From Pseudomonadota bacterium (GTDB lineage: Bacteria > Pseudomonadota > Alphaproteobacteria > UBA8366 > JADFVY01), in assembly GCA_030671915.1 (NCBI GenBank), contig DAOVHN010000087.1, forward strand, positions 1 to 8,113: a stretch of 8,113 nucleotides of DNA, in the 5' to 3' direction. The translations under genes and the position numbers were made by a program. Numbering within the stretch: position 1 is the first letter of the stretch; each line of letters starts with the position of its first letter. Below, one piece after another: positions 1 to 6,604 of the stretch. A model generated the notes under the pieces. That model worked only from the letters and a program-made list of their open reading frames with translations, did no database searches and was not told where the DNA came from.

Positions 1-555
1 GACCTGGCCGAACCGGTCCAGCACGCCCCGCACGCCGAAATCAGGCGAGCATGAGGTCCAGACCGCCCCCAACGATGCGACCGCCAGGGTGGCGACGATG
101 GTCTCCGGCATGTTCGGCACGAAACCGGCGCAGCGGTCGCCTGGGCCGATGCCGGCAGCGTTCAGGGCCTGGGCCAGGCGCGAGACATTGCGGTAAAGCT
201 CGGCCCAGCTCATCGACCGCTCGACCTTGTCCTCCGACCGGAAGATCAGGGCCGGCGTGTCGTCGCGGCGGCGCAGCAGGTTCTCCGCAAAATTCAGTCT
301 GGCGTCGGGGAAGAATCGCGCGCCCGGCATTTTGTCGCCATCGGCCAGCACGCGCTCGCCGCGGGTCTCGGCAATAACCCCGCAATCGTCCCAGACGGCA
401 GTCCAGAAATCCTCCATCCGGTCCAGTGAAAACCGGTGCAGCGCCTCGTAGTCGGGCAGCGAAATCCCGTGCCTGGATTCCAGCATCCGGGCGAAGGCGG
501 TAATGTTCGCGTTCGCAACACGCTCGGGCGAAGGCTGCCACAGCGGTTCTGTCAT
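1..555 (-). CDS. aacS: Acetoacetyl-CoA synthetase (acetoacetate-CoA ligase), N-terminal 185 residues, cut by window edge
   Basis: This frame is open from an ATG at 553-555 down to base 1, so the C-terminal two thirds or so is missing (the family runs to about 650 residues). The protein starts MTEPLWQPSPERV and continues into ANITAFARMLE, the usual opening of acetoacetate-CoA ligases. Near the edge it has GAVWTSCSPDFGVRGVLDRF, a hallmark stretch of this branch of the ANL adenylate-forming superfamily. The enzyme activates acetoacetate to acetoacetyl-CoA with ATP in the cytosol, in ketone body or polyhydroxybutyrate catabolism. The ATP-binding and lysine motifs lie outside the window, so activity cannot be judged. 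A GGAG Shine-Dalgarno (complement of 567-570) sits 11 bases upstream. The yciI-like gene ends 19 bases upstream, so the two are probably cotranscribed. Identification is by recognition of conserved segments; other acyl-CoA synthetases are less likely. Confidence 0.9.
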   Translation of the reverse strand, partial: MTEPLWQPSPERVANANITAFARMLESRHGISLPDYEALHRFSLDRMEDFWTAVWDDCGVIAETRGERVLADGDKMPGARFFPDARLNFAENLLRRRDDTPALIFRSEDKVERSMSWAELYRNVSRLAQALNAAGIGPGDRCAGFVPNMPETIVATLAVASLGAVWTSCSPDFGVRGVLDRFGQV

Positions 556-574
556 GTTTCGTCTTTCTCCGGCG

Positions 575-859
575 TCAGCGGACCGCGCGGAACGGCCGGA
601 TGGTCACATCCTGCCAGACATTGCCTCTGGTATAAGGGTCTTCAGCAATGCATTTCTCGACCGATTCGCGGTCGGGGAACGCGACGATCACGGTAGAGCC
701 GATCATCTTGCCGTCGTCATCCAGAACGGCGCCGCCGGCGATAAAATGGCCCTGTTCCTTCAGCTTCCCGATGCCCGCGATATGCTCGTCGCGCGCGGCC
801 ATGCGCCGGTCCAGTGCGCCATCGTCGGCCCCGTCCATTGCGATCACCAGAAAATCCAT
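575..859 (-). CDS. YciI family protein
   Basis: This is a 94-residue protein, the usual size for the YciI family, which adopts a dimeric alpha+beta (ferredoxin-like) fold. It begins MDFLVIAMDG. It carries the family's conserved histidine (His26, in DEHIAGIGKL) and the conserved acidic/aromatic motif DPYTRGNVW at residues 74-82, where Asp74 is the residue usually proposed to work with the histidine. Residues 37-61 contain the GHFIAGGAV and GSTVIVAF strands. The biochemical role of most YciI proteins is unknown; a few relatives are dehalogenases or muconolactone isomerase-like enzymes, so no reaction is assigned. The start is an ATG with AGGAG (complement of 871-875) 11 bases upstream. It lies between the ykvA-like gene (70-base gap) and aacS (19-base gap), all leftward, which suggests one transcript with aacS. 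There is no signal peptide or membrane segment. Confidence 0.85.
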   Translation of the reverse strand: MDFLVIAMDGADDGALDRRMAARDEHIAGIGKLKEQGHFIAGGAVLDDDGKMIGSTVIVAFPDRESVEKCIAEDPYTRGNVWQDVTIRPFRAVR

Positions 860-929
860 GATGCTGCCTGCTCCTGAAAAATGTGGCTATGGGACGTGCG
901 GGCGAAAGTGCCCCCGCCGCCTTGGCAGC

Positions 930-1301
930 TTATTCGCGCAAGTCCTCCGCGTCGAGTGCTTCGGTGGCCTTTTGGCGATGTTCATCGGTGATATGGTTCG
1001 ACAGCATCTGCCAGACGGCCCAGAACATCGAGGCGTCGTCCAGGAAACCCAGGGCCGGCAGGAAGTCGGGCAGGGCGTCCATAGGAACCACCAGATAAGC
1101 CAGCGCCGCCAGGACGACGGCCTTGATATGGCTGGGGGTCTTGGGGTCGCGGGCGCAGAACCAAGCGGTCACCGCCTCCTCGACGAAGGGGATGCGCCTG
1201 GCGTGGCGGCGAATCTTGGGCCAGAAACCCTCATTCACCCTGGATTCGTTCCGCCGCTGCTGCTCGGGGCCTGGCAGCTTCATGGGCAGTTTTTCGCTCA
1301 T
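930..1301 (-). CDS. YkvA family / DUF1232 small protein
   Basis: This is a 123-residue protein from the preferred ATG at 1299-1301 (MSEKLPMKLPG). An in-frame ATG ten codons further upstream (1329-1331) has no recognisable ribosome site and would extend into the divergent control region, so I prefer the inner start, which itself has only a weak purine stretch. The DUF1232 signature is clear: KAVVLAALAYLVVPMDALPD followed by FLPALGFLDD, at about residues 60-90. The hydrophobic run there resembles a short membrane-associated hairpin, with the Pro-x-Asp-x-x-Pro-Asp turn typical of the family. Function is unknown; members are often annotated as possible membrane-associated proteins. The N-terminal third is basic and arginine-rich. 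It is the first gene of a leftward set with the yciI-like gene and aacS, and it is divergent from the dehydrogenase gene across 66 bases. Confidence 0.85.
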   Translation of the reverse strand: MSEKLPMKLPGPEQQRRNESRVNEGFWPKIRRHARRIPFVEEAVTAWFCARDPKTPSHIKAVVLAALAYLVVPMDALPDFLPALGFLDDASMFWAVWQMLSNHITDEHRQKATEALDAEDLRE

Positions 1302-1367
1302 CACTCTGCATATGGTGACCGAATCCGCCATCTGCTATACCGAACTGAACCGGCAGGGAGACAGTTT
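1302..1367. promoter_or_regulatory. Divergent control region, ykvA-like / SDR dehydrogenase
   Basis: These 66 bases must hold the start signals for both divergent genes. On the + strand a CTATAC/TATACC element at 1335-1341 could serve as a -10 box for the dehydrogenase, but no good -35 is seen at the right distance (nearest is TGGTGA at 1313-1318). AGGGAG at 1355-1360 is the dehydrogenase Shine-Dalgarno. No clear operator dyad is seen. Its regulatory role follows from layout more than from motifs. Confidence 0.35.
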
Positions 1368-2129
1368 ATGGATATCAAGGACATAGCGGCAATCGTAACC
1401 GGCGGTGCGTCGGGCCTGGGGGCGGCGACCGCCCGTGCGCTGGCGGCGGCAGGCGCGAAAGTCACGGTGCTGGACCGGGACGGGGACGGCGCCGCGGCGG
1501 TCGCCAACGGAATCGGCGGGCTGGGCCTGAAATGCGACGTCGCCGACGGGGAGGCTGTGGAAGCCACGCTGGACGAGGCTCGGGCGGAGCATGGGCCTTG
1601 CGGTATCCTGGTCAATTGCGCCGGGATTGCCCCGGCCAGGCGCATTGTCGGACGCGACGGACCGATGAAGCTGGAAGACTTCGAGGCCGTCATTCGGGTC
1701 AACCTGATCGGTAGCTTCAACCTGATGCGTCTTGCCGCGGCGGAGATGGCCGGCCGCGCGCCCAACGAAGACGGCGAGCGCGGGGTGATCGTCAACACCG
1801 CTTCCATCGCGGCCTATGAAGGCCAGATCGGCCAGGCGGCCTATGCGGCCTCGAAGGGCGGGATCGCGGCGCTGACCCTGCCGGCGGCGCGCGAATTCGC
1901 GTCCATCGGCGTGCGGGTGCTGGCCATCGCGCCAGGCCTGTTCGGCACGCCGCTGCTGCTCAACATGCCGCAGGAGGTGCAGGATAACCTGACCGCCACG
2001 CTGCCCTTCCCGAAACGCTTCGGCAAGCCGGAGGAGTTTGCCGCCCTGGTCCTGCACATGGCCGGCAACCCGGTCATGAACGGCGAGGTCGTGCGGCTGG
2101 ACAACGCGCTGAGAATGCAGCCGCGTTAG
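1368..2129 (+). CDS. HSD10-type short-chain dehydrogenase (3-hydroxyacyl-CoA / 2-methyl-3-hydroxybutyryl-CoA dehydrogenase)
   Basis: This is a 253-residue classical SDR. The start is the ATG at 1368 with AGGGAG seven bases upstream. The frame stays open far upstream, but the Rossmann fold begins right here, so longer versions are not real. Visible motifs: cofactor loop TGGASGLG at 11-18; Asp36 after the second strand (LDRD), predicting NAD(H) preference; NCAG at 83-86; Asn112; Ser146, Tyr159 and Lys163 as the catalytic set (YAASK); and APGLFGTP after the sixth strand. The C-terminus, [16 protein letters not shown], matches the NGEVIRLDGAIRM ending typical of the HSD17B10 branch. That branch oxidises 3-hydroxyacyl-CoA, including 2-methyl-3-hydroxybutyryl-CoA in isoleucine breakdown, in the cytosol of bacteria. 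The nearby aacS fits short acyl-CoA catabolism. The exact substrate is not fixed by sequence. The stop codon overlaps that of the convergent PCD gene. Confidence 0.9.
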   Translation: MDIKDIAAIVTGGASGLGAATARALAAAGAKVTVLDRDGDGAAAVANGIGGLGLKCDVADGEAVEATLDEARAEHGPCGILVNCAGIAPARRIVGRDGPMKLEDFEAVIRVNLIGSFNLMRLAAAEMAGRAPNEDGERGVIVNTASIAAYEGQIGQAAYAASKGGIAALTLPAAREFASIGVRVLAIAPGLFGTPLLLNMPQEVQDNLTATLPFPKRFGKPEEFAALVLHMAGNPVMNGEVVRLDNALRMQPR

Positions 2130-2416
2130 CCTGCCGCCTTGTCCATGAATTTCGCGAGGGTCACGTCCAGCTCGCTCAGGCCACCGCAGTCGTGGGTGGT
2201 GAGGGTCACCTCGACCCGGTTATAGACGTTGAACCATTCGGGGTGGTGATTCATCCGTTCGGCTTTCAGCGCGGCTTTGGTCATAAAACCAAAGGCTTCG
2301 TTGAATGTCTTGAACTTGAACGTTCTGGCGATGGCGTCGCGGTCCTCCAGCGGCGTCCATTCCGTCAGTTCCGCCAGCGCCGCCCGGCGCGTCGCATCGT
2401 CCAGCTTGTCCGCCAT
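2126..2416 (-). CDS. Pterin-4a-carbinolamine dehydratase (4a-hydroxytetrahydrobiopterin dehydratase)
   Basis: This is a 96-residue protein of normal family length, starting [14 protein letters not shown]. The PCD/DCoH signature is complete: Glu53, the His57-His58-Pro59 triplet (in ERMNHHPEW), Tyr65, His75 and Asp84. It dehydrates 4a-hydroxytetrahydropterin to quinonoid dihydropterin in the cytosol, classically to recycle the cofactor of phenylalanine hydroxylase; some bacterial members are linked to molybdopterin metabolism. No phenylalanine hydroxylase gene is in view. The ATG at 2414-2416 is preferred over an upstream in-frame ATG, which would run deep into the sulfatase gene. A purine-rich GGAAGTGAG precedes the start, overlapping the end of the sulfatase gene. 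The sulfatase stop lies only 8 bases upstream, so the pair is probably one transcript. The gene's stop overlaps the convergent dehydrogenase stop by four bases. Confidence 0.93.
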   Translation of the reverse strand: MADKLDDATRRAALAELTEWTPLEDRDAIARTFKFKTFNEAFGFMTKAALKAERMNHHPEWFNVYNRVEVTLTTHDCGGLSELDVTLAKFMDKAAG

Positions 2417-2424
2417 GTTTCGGC

Positions 2425-3978
2425 TCACTTCCGTTTCGGCTCGAAGGGTTTTGGGCGGGGCCAGCGGCTGTTGATGTCTACCGCCGCCACGTCCATGTGG
2501 CTTCGAGTATATTCCTCCGTGGCGTCGCGCGGGGGCTGCCATTCCCAGTTCCGGTAGCGGCCCTGGCGCAGCGCGCCGGACAGGATACGCCGCCGGCGCT
2601 GACTGTCCAGCACGGCTTCGCGCACCTTCTCGGTGTCCCAGTGGGCATCGGCGCGCGCCCGGAAGGATGCGGCGCGGTCCGCCTGCGCATCCGTCGCCGC
2701 GAGGTTATCTAATTCTAATGGATCGGCGGCGAGATCGAACAACTGCTCCGGGTCGCCGGGGCAGCAAGTGTATTTCCATTGGCCGTCGCGGACCATCAGC
2801 ATCGGCTGGCCCGTGCCTTCGCCGAGATATTCCGAGATCGTCAGCCCGGCACCGTCCTTATCGCCTTCGGCGATGGCGATCAGGTCGCGCCCATCCAGCG
2901 GATCGACCGCCTCGGGGATTGTCGCGCCGGTCGCCTCCGCCGCGATTCTGGTCAGCGTCGGCAGCACATCGACCTGGCTCACCGGGGCGGCCACGATCTT
3001 GCCGCCGGCCTCGCCGGGCCTGTGCAGGACCATCGGTATCCGCACCGACCATTCGAAAAAGCTCATCTTGTACCAGAGGCCGCGCTCGCCCAGCATGTCG
3101 CCATGGTCGGACAGGAACAGCACCGCCGTATCCTCCGCCAGGCCGCATTCATCCAGCGCATCGCGCAGGCGCCCCAGCCAGTGGTCGACATAGGAGGTAT
3201 TGGCGAAATAGCCCCGCCGTGCCCGCCGTACGTCGTCGTCGGTAATATCGACGGCATCCCGCGCGATGACCTTTTCCAGGCGCAGGCTGTGGGGGTCGTT
3301 GTCGGCCGGCGCGCGGTGCGGCACGCGCGGCATGGGGATATCCACATCCTCGTAAAGATCCCAGAAGCGTTTCGGCGCGGCGTAGGGATCGTGCGGGTGG
3401 GTGAAGCTCGCCACCAGGCACAGGGGGCGCTTGTCGGTTCCGCGCGCATGGTCGTGAATGGCGCGCAGGGCCTGGGTACCGACCTCTTCGTCGAACGCGA
3501 GCTGGCTGGTCGTCGCCGCCACGCCGGCCTGCACCACCGAGGACATGTTGTGATACCAGAGATCGATGCGCTCGTCGGGCCGTGTCCAGTCCGGCACCCA
3601 GCCGAAATCGGCGGGGTAGATATCGGTGGTATGGCGTTCCTCGAAACCGTGCAGCTGGTCCGGGCCGATGAAATGCATCTTGCCGCTGAGCGCGGTGCGG
3701 TAGCCCATTATCCGAAGGTAATGGGCGAAGGTCGCGACCGTGCTGGGCAGATAGGCCGCGTTGTCGTAGCCGCCGCAGCGCGAGACATACCGCCCGGTCA
3801 TAAAGGCGTACCGCGACGGCGTACAGAGCGGGCTGTTGCAATAGGCCGCATCGAAGCGGATGCCTTCCTCCGCCAGACGGTCGATGTTCGGTGTCCGCGC
3901 CGCCGCGCTGCCGTAGCAGCCGACCGCGAAGGGGTTCAGTTGGTCGGCCATGACGATCAGGATGTTACGGGCGGCCAT
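2425..3978 (-). CDS. betC: Choline-sulfatase family type I sulfatase
   Basis: This is a 517-residue protein. The start is the ATG at 3976-3978 ([13 protein letters not shown]), chosen because GGAG (complement of 3986-3989) lies seven bases upstream and the sulfatase core begins at once. An upstream in-frame ATG adds only a proline-rich stretch. Motifs: metal ligand Asp12; C-x-P-S-R at 52-56, where Cys52 would become formylglycine; Lys99 and His101 (SGKMHFIG); HPHDPY from His193; [11 protein letters not shown] with Asp290/His291; Lys303. The segments [16 protein letters not shown] and [11 protein letters not shown] are shared with rhizobial BetC, and residues about 448-495 (SQRRRR to SHMD) match the choline-sulfatase C-terminal domain. 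There is no signal peptide, so it should act in the cytosol, cleaving choline-O-sulfate to choline and sulfate. A separate formylglycine-generating enzyme is needed. No betA, betB or betI gene is adjacent; the cotranscribed partner is a PCD gene. Another alkyl sulfate substrate remains possible. Confidence 0.85.
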   Translation of the reverse strand: MAARNILIVMADQLNPFAVGCYGSAAARTPNIDRLAEEGIRFDAAYCNSPLCTPSRYAFMTGRYVSRCGGYDNAAYLPSTVATFAHYLRIMGYRTALSGKMHFIGPDQLHGFEERHTTDIYPADFGWVPDWTRPDERIDLWYHNMSSVVQAGVAATTSQLAFDEEVGTQALRAIHDHARGTDKRPLCLVASFTHPHDPYAAPKRFWDLYEDVDIPMPRVPHRAPADNDPHSLRLEKVIARDAVDITDDDVRRARRGYFANTSYVDHWLGRLRDALDECGLAEDTAVLFLSDHGDMLGERGLWYKMSFFEWSVRIPMVLHRPGEAGGKIVAAPVSQVDVLPTLTRIAAEATGATIPEAVDPLDGRDLIAIAEGDKDGAGLTISEYLGEGTGQPMLMVRDGQWKYTCCPGDPEQLFDLAADPLELDNLAATDAQADRAASFRARADAHWDTEKVREAVLDSQRRRRILSGALRQGRYRNWEWQPPRDATEEYTRSHMDVAAVDINSRWPRPKPFEPKRK

Positions 3979-4112
3979 CGCGAGTCTCCGAGCTTGTTGC
4001 ACATGGCGGAACGGTAAAGCCGGGGGTGGCGGCATGCTCGCGCAACAGCGACGCGGAATTGCCGCCTACACACCACTAGCATCCCACGGCCCGCCGCCTT
4101 ATCTTTCACGCC
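3979..4112. promoter_or_regulatory. Divergent intergenic region, sulfatase / metallopeptidase
   Basis: These 134 bases separate the two divergent starts. The sulfatase Shine-Dalgarno is visible as CTCC at 3986-3989 (read on the complement). On the + strand a TATCTT box at 4100-4105 sits just before the metallopeptidase ATG, but with no matching -35. I see no strong dyad, no terminator and no small gene here. Promoter content is inferred from layout only. Confidence 0.3.
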
Positions 4113-4511
4113 ATGGACGCGCTGCAAGCACCCACGCTGGACGATATCGAAGCCCTGGCCCGCAGGGCTTTCGAGTTGATACCCAACGAACTGCGCCGCC
4201 ATGTCGGCGACGTGGTGATCCGTATCGACGAATTCCCCGACGAGCAAACCTGCCGCGACATGGCGCTTGAGTCCGAGTTCGACCTGCTTGGCCTCTATCA
4301 GGGGGTGTCGCTGGACCAGAAGGACGCCGCCGGCAGCCGCCAGGAGGTCGACATGATTTTCCTCTACCGCCGGCCGCTGCTGGATTACTGGTGCGAAACC
4401 GGCGAGGAGCTGGGCCATCTCGTCCGTCACGTGCTGATCCACGAGATCGGCCACCATTTCGGCCTGTCCGACGACGACATGGAAGCACTGGAACGGCTTG
4501 CCGACGAATAG
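4113..4511 (+). CDS. Minimal zincin metallopeptidase family protein (PF06262-like)
   Basis: This is a 132-residue protein of the small zincin-like family found widely in alphaproteobacteria and actinobacteria. The C-terminal motif HEIGHHFGLSDDDM places His110, Glu111 and His114 as a HExxH zinc site, followed by Gly117 and Asp120 in the HExxHxxGxxD arrangement. This points to zinc binding and possible peptidase activity. The central part, with EFDLLGLYQG at 55-64 and DMIFLYRRPLLDYW at 80-93, is also typical. The N-terminal 50 residues are helical and acidic. There is no signal peptide or membrane helix, so it is likely cytosolic. No physiological substrate is known for the family. The ATG at 4113 lacks an obvious Shine-Dalgarno sequence. 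The antitoxin gene starts 82 bases downstream with its own promoter, so the two are probably not functionally linked. Confidence 0.88.
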   Translation: MDALQAPTLDDIEALARRAFELIPNELRRHVGDVVIRIDEFPDEQTCRDMALESEFDLLGLYQGVSLDQKDAAGSRQEVDMIFLYRRPLLDYWCETGEELGHLVRHVLIHEIGHHFGLSDDDMEALERLADE

Positions 4512-4537
4512 CGGCCATGGCTGCTACCTTAAAGGGC

Positions 4538-4554
4538 AAATTTTGACAAAAATT
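4538..4554. promoter_or_regulatory. Candidate operator dyad over the parD -35 box
   Basis: AAATTTTG and CAAAAATT form an inverted repeat centred on A4546, with seven of eight positions matching; the inner TTTTG-A-CAAAA part is perfect. It covers the -35 box at 4543-4548. ParD-type ribbon-helix-helix proteins commonly repress their own promoter by binding such short dyads or repeats. That this is the binding site is inference. Confidence 0.4.
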
Positions 4555-4571
4555 GACTTTTTTGATACACT
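4543..4571 (+). promoter_or_regulatory. Strong sigma70-like promoter for the ParD gene
   Basis: TTGACA at 4543-4548 is followed after exactly 17 bases by TACACT at 4566-4571, the best promoter match in the window. The transcript would start near 4578, about 16 bases before the ATG, placing the GGGGAGG ribosome site (4579-4585) at its very beginning. A second TTGAC copy lies ten bases downstream of the first, at 4553. The patch 4530-4572 is clearly AT-richer than the surrounding genes. Confidence 0.65.
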
Positions 4572-4593
4572 TCCCAGTGGGGAGGCAGTAGCT

Positions 4594-4836
4594 ATGAATG
4601 TATCGTTGACGCCGCGCTTGGTTAATTATGTCCGCCAGAAAGTCGATAATGGCCTCTATGGTTCGTCCAGTGAGGTCATACGCGATGCGTTGCGCATGCT
4701 GGAGGAACGCGACCGCCAGAGGGAAGCCGCGCTTACCGGACTGCGCGGCGACGAACCGCAAACCGCCAACGACGAAATCACCGATCCGGTCGACCTGTTC
4801 GACAAGCTGAAGGACGCCGTCGGCGGCCGGATGTAG
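4594..4836 (+). CDS. ParD-type (CopG/ribbon-helix-helix) antitoxin, solitary
   Basis: This is an 80-residue protein starting MNVSLTPRLVNYVRQK, the classic ParD opening. Residues 2-6 form the DNA-binding beta strand. Helices run at about 7-19 and 26-47, with the conserved GLYGSSSEVIRDALRML at 20-36 between and across them. The acidic C-terminus (DEITDPVDLFDKL, 60-72) is the usual toxin-binding type of tail. The start is set by GGGGAGG at 4579-4585, eight bases before the ATG; a longer in-frame start at 4498 would run through the promoter and is rejected. ParD normally neutralises the adjacent ParE toxin and represses the operon. Here the next gene, metW, is on the opposite strand only two bases after the stop, and no ParE-like reading frame follows. 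It may be an orphan left after loss of the toxin, or a standalone regulator. Confidence 0.85.
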   Translation: MNVSLTPRLVNYVRQKVDNGLYGSSSEVIRDALRMLEERDRQREAALTGLRGDEPQTANDEITDPVDLFDKLKDAVGGRM

Positions 4837-4838
4837 GG

Positions 4839-5459
4839 TCAGGCCCGCCTGAGCAGGAACACGGCCTGTTCGGCCAGAATGTTGGCCAACGCGCCGGTGG
4901 CGTTTACGCCCATCGGGCGGCCCTTTCCGTTCAGCGCCAGGCCGCGCTCGACATGCAGGTTCATGTCGCGCGCCAGGGTGACGAAATCGCGGATCGTGCA
5001 GAAATGGATGTTGGGCGTGTCGTACCACTGGTGCGGCAGGTTTTCCGTCACCGGCATGCGGCCGCTCCAGGCCAGGCTCATCCGCACCCGCCAATAGCCG
5101 AAATTCGGGAAGGACACGATCGACCGCCGGCCGATCCGCGCCATGTTGTCCAGCACGGTGCGCGGATTGTGGGTCGCCTGCAGCGTCTGGCTGAGGATCA
5201 CGTAATCGAAGGCGTCCGACGGGTAATCCTTGAGGTCGGTATCGGCATCGCCCTGGATGACCGACAGGCCGTTGCGCACGCTGGCGTTCACGCCGGCCTG
5301 ACTGAGTTCGATACCGCGTCCGTCGACCCCCTTGGTCTTCCACAAATACTGCAACAGGGCGCCATCGCCGCAGCCGACATCCAGCACGCTGCTGGAGGGC
5401 TCCACCATATCGGCGATCAGCTGCAGATCGACGCGGATCGAGGGAACAACACCGTTCAT
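4839..5459 (-). CDS. metW: Methionine biosynthesis protein MetW (SAM-dependent methyltransferase fold)
   Basis: This is a 206-residue protein of typical MetW length. The nucleotide-binding motif [15 protein letters not shown] occupies residues 25-39. Glu51 in GIELS is the expected acidic ribose contact, with QGDAD at 69-73. The family segments [14 protein letters not shown] (82-95), [11 protein letters not shown] and [14 protein letters not shown] follow, which separate MetW from general methyltransferases. MetW acts with MetX in methionine synthesis; in several proteobacteria it is required for MetX acyltransferase activity, although its fold is that of a methyltransferase. The ATG overlaps the metX stop in an ATGA, so translation is probably coupled and the two proteins made in similar amounts. 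Its stop lies two bases from the convergent parD stop, leaving no room for a terminator between them. Confidence 0.95.
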   Translation of the reverse strand: MNGVVPSIRVDLQLIADMVEPSSSVLDVGCGDGALLQYLWKTKGVDGRGIELSQAGVNASVRNGLSVIQGDADTDLKDYPSDAFDYVILSQTLQATHNPRTVLDNMARIGRRSIVSFPNFGYWRVRMSLAWSGRMPVTENLPHQWYDTPNIHFCTIRDFVTLARDMNLHVERGLALNGKGRPMGVNATGALANILAEQAVFLLRRA

Positions 5460-6604
5460 AGCCGGTTCAGCCCTTTATGTTCGGCGCATCCGTTCAGGAA
5501 ACCGCCCAGGACTTCCCGGAATTCCGGCTCGTCCAGCAGGAACGCATCGTGCCCCTTGTCGGACTCGATCTCGACGAAGCTGACATTGGCGGCGACCGCG
5601 TTCAGCGCATGCACGACGGCGCGACTTTCCGGAGTCGGGAACAGCCAGTCGCTGGTGAAGGACACCAGGCAATAGCGCACGGGCGTGTTCTCGAAGGCGG
5701 CCGGTAACGAGCCGAACTCCGCCGCCAGGTCGAAATAATCCATGGCGCGGGTAATGTAGAGGTAGGAATTGGCGTCGAACCGCTCGACGAAGGTAATGCC
5801 CTGGTGGCGCAGATAGCTTTCCACCTGGAAATCGGCATCGAAACCAAAGGTCAGCGCCTCGCGGTCCTGCAGGTTGCGCCCGAACTTGCGGTGCAGCGCG
5901 GTTTCCGACAGATAGGTGATATGCGCGGCCATGCGCGCTACCGCCAGCCCGCGCCGCGGCGTGGTATCATGCGACAGGTAGTCGCCGCCATGCCAGTCGC
6001 GGTCGGCCATGATGGCCTGGCGGCCGACCTCGTGGAAGGCGATGTTCTGCGCCGAATGGCGCGCCGCGCCGGCGACCGGAATCGCCGCGAAGACGCGCTC
6101 GGGATAGCGCGCCGCCCAATCCAGCACCTGCATCGCCCCCATCGACCCGCCGATCACTGCGAACAGCTGTTCGATGCCCAGATGATCGATTAGCAGCTTT
6201 TGGGCGCGCACCATGTCGGCGATGGTGATGACCGGGAAGTTCAGGCCGTAGGGCTTGCCGGTGGCCGGGTCGGTTTCCTTCGGCCCGACCGTGCCCAGGC
6301 ATCCGCCCAGCACGTTGGCGCAGATGATGAAGTAGCGGTCGGTGTCCAGCGGCTTGCCGGGGCCGGTCATTTGGCCCCACCAGCCGGATTTCCCGGTAAT
6401 GGGGTGGGTTTCGGCGACGAACTGGTCGCCGGTCAGCGCGTGGCAGACCATGATGGCATTGGATTTGTCGGCGTTCAACTCGCCATAGGTTTGGTAGGCG
6501 AACGGGAACGGCCCCAGCTCGACGCCGCAATCGAGGCGGAGTTTCCCGTTTCCGCCAAGCTCGATACACTGGCCCGGAAGCGATATGTTTTCGGTCGCCG
6601 ACAT
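5456..6604 (-). CDS. metX: Homoserine O-acyltransferase MetX
   Basis: This is a 382-residue alpha/beta-hydrolase enzyme from the ATG at 6602-6604 ([12 protein letters not shown]). The nucleophile is Ser154 in GGSMGAMQ; Asp319 (SFTSDWLFP) and His352 (DKGHDAF) complete the triad. Other hallmarks are HALTGDQ (55-61), [22 protein letters not shown] and [16 protein letters not shown]. It transfers an acyl group from acetyl-CoA or succinyl-CoA to homoserine in the cytosol, the first committed step to methionine. Sequence alone does not settle which donor is used, and MetX proteins paired with MetW include succinyltransferases. An in-frame TTG at 6638-6640 would add 12 residues ([12 protein letters not shown]); it has an AGGA ribosome site five bases upstream, whereas the ATG has none, so the longer form is a real alternative. 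It overlaps metW by four bases. Confidence 0.93.
   Translation of the reverse strand: MSATENISLPGQCIELGGNGKLRLDCGVELGPFPFAYQTYGELNADKSNAIMVCHALTGDQFVAETHPITGKSGWWGQMTGPGKPLDTDRYFIICANVLGGCLGTVGPKETDPATGKPYGLNFPVITIADMVRAQKLLIDHLGIEQLFAVIGGSMGAMQVLDWAARYPERVFAAIPVAGAARHSAQNIAFHEVGRQAIMADRDWHGGDYLSHDTTPRRGLAVARMAAHITYLSETALHRKFGRNLQDREALTFGFDADFQVESYLRHQGITFVERFDANSYLYITRAMDYFDLAAEFGSLPAAFENTPVRYCLVSFTSDWLFPTPESRAVVHALNAVAANVSFVEIESDKGHDAFLLDEPEFREVLGGFLNGCAEHKGLNRL

Noticed and set aside
880..929. Possible terminator between the ykvA-like and yciI-like genes
   Set aside because: A GCGGG/CCCGC pairing exists, but the stem is short, the loop long, and no T-run follows directly on the - strand.
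648..1367. N-terminal extension of the dehydrogenase to 493 residues
   Set aside because: The extension is antisense to the yciI- and ykvA-like genes, and the Rossmann fold plus a good ribosome site mark the start at 1368.
2779..4017. 412-codon open frame on the + strand
   Set aside because: It is antisense to the well-supported sulfatase gene, has no recognisable domain, and its composition is typical of a reverse-frame shadow in GC-rich DNA.
4498..4593. Longer start for the ParD protein
   Set aside because: The extra 32 codons would read through the promoter and ribosome site, and family members start at the MNVSLTP strand.
4511..4593. ParE toxin remnant or small toxin gene upstream of parD
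   Set aside because: The 82-base gap holds the promoter and ribosome site; neither strand encodes a recognisable toxin fragment.
4099..5343. 414-codon open frame on the - strand
   Set aside because: It crosses the metallopeptidase, antitoxin and metW genes in the wrong frame or strand, is very rich in Arg/Pro/Gly, and has no recognised motif.
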